Below are positions 56,669-57,096 of a stretch of DNA of 57,096 bases, in pieces. Below the pieces are notes generated by a model. The model searched no databases. It was not told where the DNA came from and worked only from the letters and a program-made list of their open reading frames with translations. Where the stretch lies: positions 1 through 57,096 of the forward strand of contig JBLJBH010000023.1 of NCBI GenBank assembly GCA_047637875.1. Direction: 5' to 3'. A program made the position numbers and the translations under genes. Source of the stretch: UBA7396 sp047637875. Its GTDB lineage: Bacteria > Patescibacteriota > Gracilibacteria > BD1-5 > UBA6164. The first letter of the stretch is position 1, and each line of letters opens with the position of its first letter.

Positions 56669-56932
56669 TTATTTTCTTAATTCTAATTTTGTTAAAATTT
56701 CTTCGTATTTTTCAATATTAGTTTTTTTCAAGTAATTTAACATTTTTCTTCTTTTAGCAACCATAAGCATAATACCTCTTCTTGAGTGATTATCTTTTTT
56801 GTGAATAAGTAAATGTTCTTTTAATGCTTCAATTCTTGAAGTTAAAATAGCAACTTGAACTTCTGGAGATCAAGTATCTCATTTAGTTCTAGCAAAATCT
56901 GCTATAACTTGTTTTTTCTCTGCTCTTTCCAT
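56669..56932 (-). CDS. rpsO: 30S ribosomal protein S15, copy 2
   Basis: A full-length 87-residue S15 with the same core as copy 1 (SPEVQVAILTSRIEALKEHL, KKDNHSRRGIMLMVAKRR). It differs at about eight residues (E2, T16, G18, V27, LLIH, N74, T81 region) and has three glycines, two of them TGA in the KGDTGSP segment, where copy 1 has K and a GGA-coded Gly. Both copies keep the rRNA-contact residues, so both could function. It has only a 35-nt spacer between the conserved leader hairpin and its start. It ends the gene content of the window. Confidence 0.95.
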
Positions 56933-57006
56933 ATGCGAGTATTTTTAAAAAATAAATGTATTAGTAACCGGAAAATACACCAGTAAAGCTAACAAGCCGA
57001 ATTATA
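56933..57006 (-). promoter_or_regulatory. rpsO copy 2 promoter and leader hairpin
   Basis: Minus-strand TATAAT (57001-57006), then after about 17 nt the hairpin CTGG-loop-CCGG (56968-56983) with the identical loop TGTATTTT found before copy 1, then 35 nt to the start. The word shared with copy 1 is AACCGGAAAATACACCAGTA in plus orientation. Conservation of hairpin and promoter while the rest diverged suggests a regulatory function, possibly S15 binding. Confidence 0.55.
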
Positions 57007-57008
57007 TA

Positions 57009-57038
57009 AAAAAACTTTTTAAAAGCAAAAGTTTTTTT
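57009..57038. terminator. Hairpin upstream of rpsO copy 2
   Basis: AAAAAACTTTT and AAAAGTTTTTT arms face each other across a short A/G-rich loop, between the rpsO promoter and the terminal repeat. It would block read-through from the element outside the window. Confidence 0.6.
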
Positions 57039-57043
57039 ATTTA

Positions 57044-57096
57044 TTGTAATTTTAAAAGTTAAAATGTCACTATCGTAAAAAATAGAAATGTCACTA
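57044..57096. repeat. Right arm of the 53-bp terminal inverted repeat
   Basis: The exact reverse complement of 2-54. TGTCACTATCG begins at 57065 and the word AAATGTCACTA recurs 24 nt further out. The identity extends about 21 nt inward of this TGTCAC, so the shared element end may be at TTGTAATTTTAAAAG instead. Confidence 0.75.

Noticed and set aside
1..57096. CRISPR array or tRNA/rRNA genes
   Set aside because: No regularly spaced direct repeats and no cloverleaf or rRNA-like segment were noticed in the window.
57044..57096. Terminal inverted repeats of a linear replicon
   Set aside because: The gene content is chromosomal core and the repeat looks like insertion-sequence ends with internal repeats; contig ends at a repeated element explain it more simply.

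Overview
The window is a gene-dense, very AT-rich piece of chromosome from a candidate-phyla (CPR/Patescibacteria) bacterium of the Gracilibacteria/Absconditabacteria (BD1-5/SR1) kind. The main evidence is the genetic code. In nearly every gene TGA occurs in frame at conserved glycines (translation table 25), including all three glycines of the DnaA Walker A loop and the glycine of the RpoC NADFDGD active-site motif. Only TAA and TAG end genes. Read in the standard code most genes break into fragments, so all coordinates here use TGA = Gly. I cannot decide between the two phyla from this window.

Layout. 1-57 is one end of a 53-bp inverted repeat that also closes the window. 127-8.1 kb: a large protein with a phosphoribosyltransferase-like C-terminus, a MATE exporter, an isochorismatase-like hydrolase, a response regulator convergent with a multi-membrane-span histidine kinase, and ndk. 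8.2-16.9 kb: a C39-like peptidase, a PcrA/UvrD helicase, a LamG pilin-like protein, rpsO copy 1, a polymerase-less PolA and HtpX. 16.9-18.6 kb: a base-balanced chemoreceptor gene with no internal TGA, which looks foreign. 18.6-25.2 kb: a Holliday-resolvase-like nuclease, MscS, two related unknown proteins around a TPR-like protein, a GIY-YIG protein and a U32 peptidase-family protein. 25.3-25.7 kb: a second base-balanced island with no recognisable gene. 25.7-27 kb: an unknown gene and a short-chain dehydrogenase. 27.1-34.6 kb: rpoB-rpoC. 34.7-39 kb: MoxR, a second pilin-like protein, a DUF58 protein and a membrane protein. 39-41.7 kb (minus): DedA, an rRNA m5C methyltransferase and MscS. 41.7-51.3 kb: secF-uppS, a DKNYY protein, a prenyl diphosphate synthase, recG, a two-subunit ATP-citrate lyase and a DUF2304-glycosyltransferase fusion. 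51.3-57 kb: a lytic transglycosylase divergent from dnaA, then valS and rpsO copy 2.

The core is information processing (rpoBC, dnaA, valS, rpsO, recG, pcrA) plus envelope work (uppS, a prenyl synthase, secF, DedA, lytic transglycosylase, glycosyltransferase, MscS). Surface interaction is represented by two modular pilin-like adhesin candidates. The most unexpected content is a complete ATP-citrate lyase in a lineage known for reduced central metabolism, a chemoreceptor apparently acquired from a standard-code bacterium, and two rpsO copies sharing a leader hairpin. Convergent genes are separated by near-perfect bidirectional hairpin terminators. No tRNA, rRNA, CRISPR array or transposase gene was seen.
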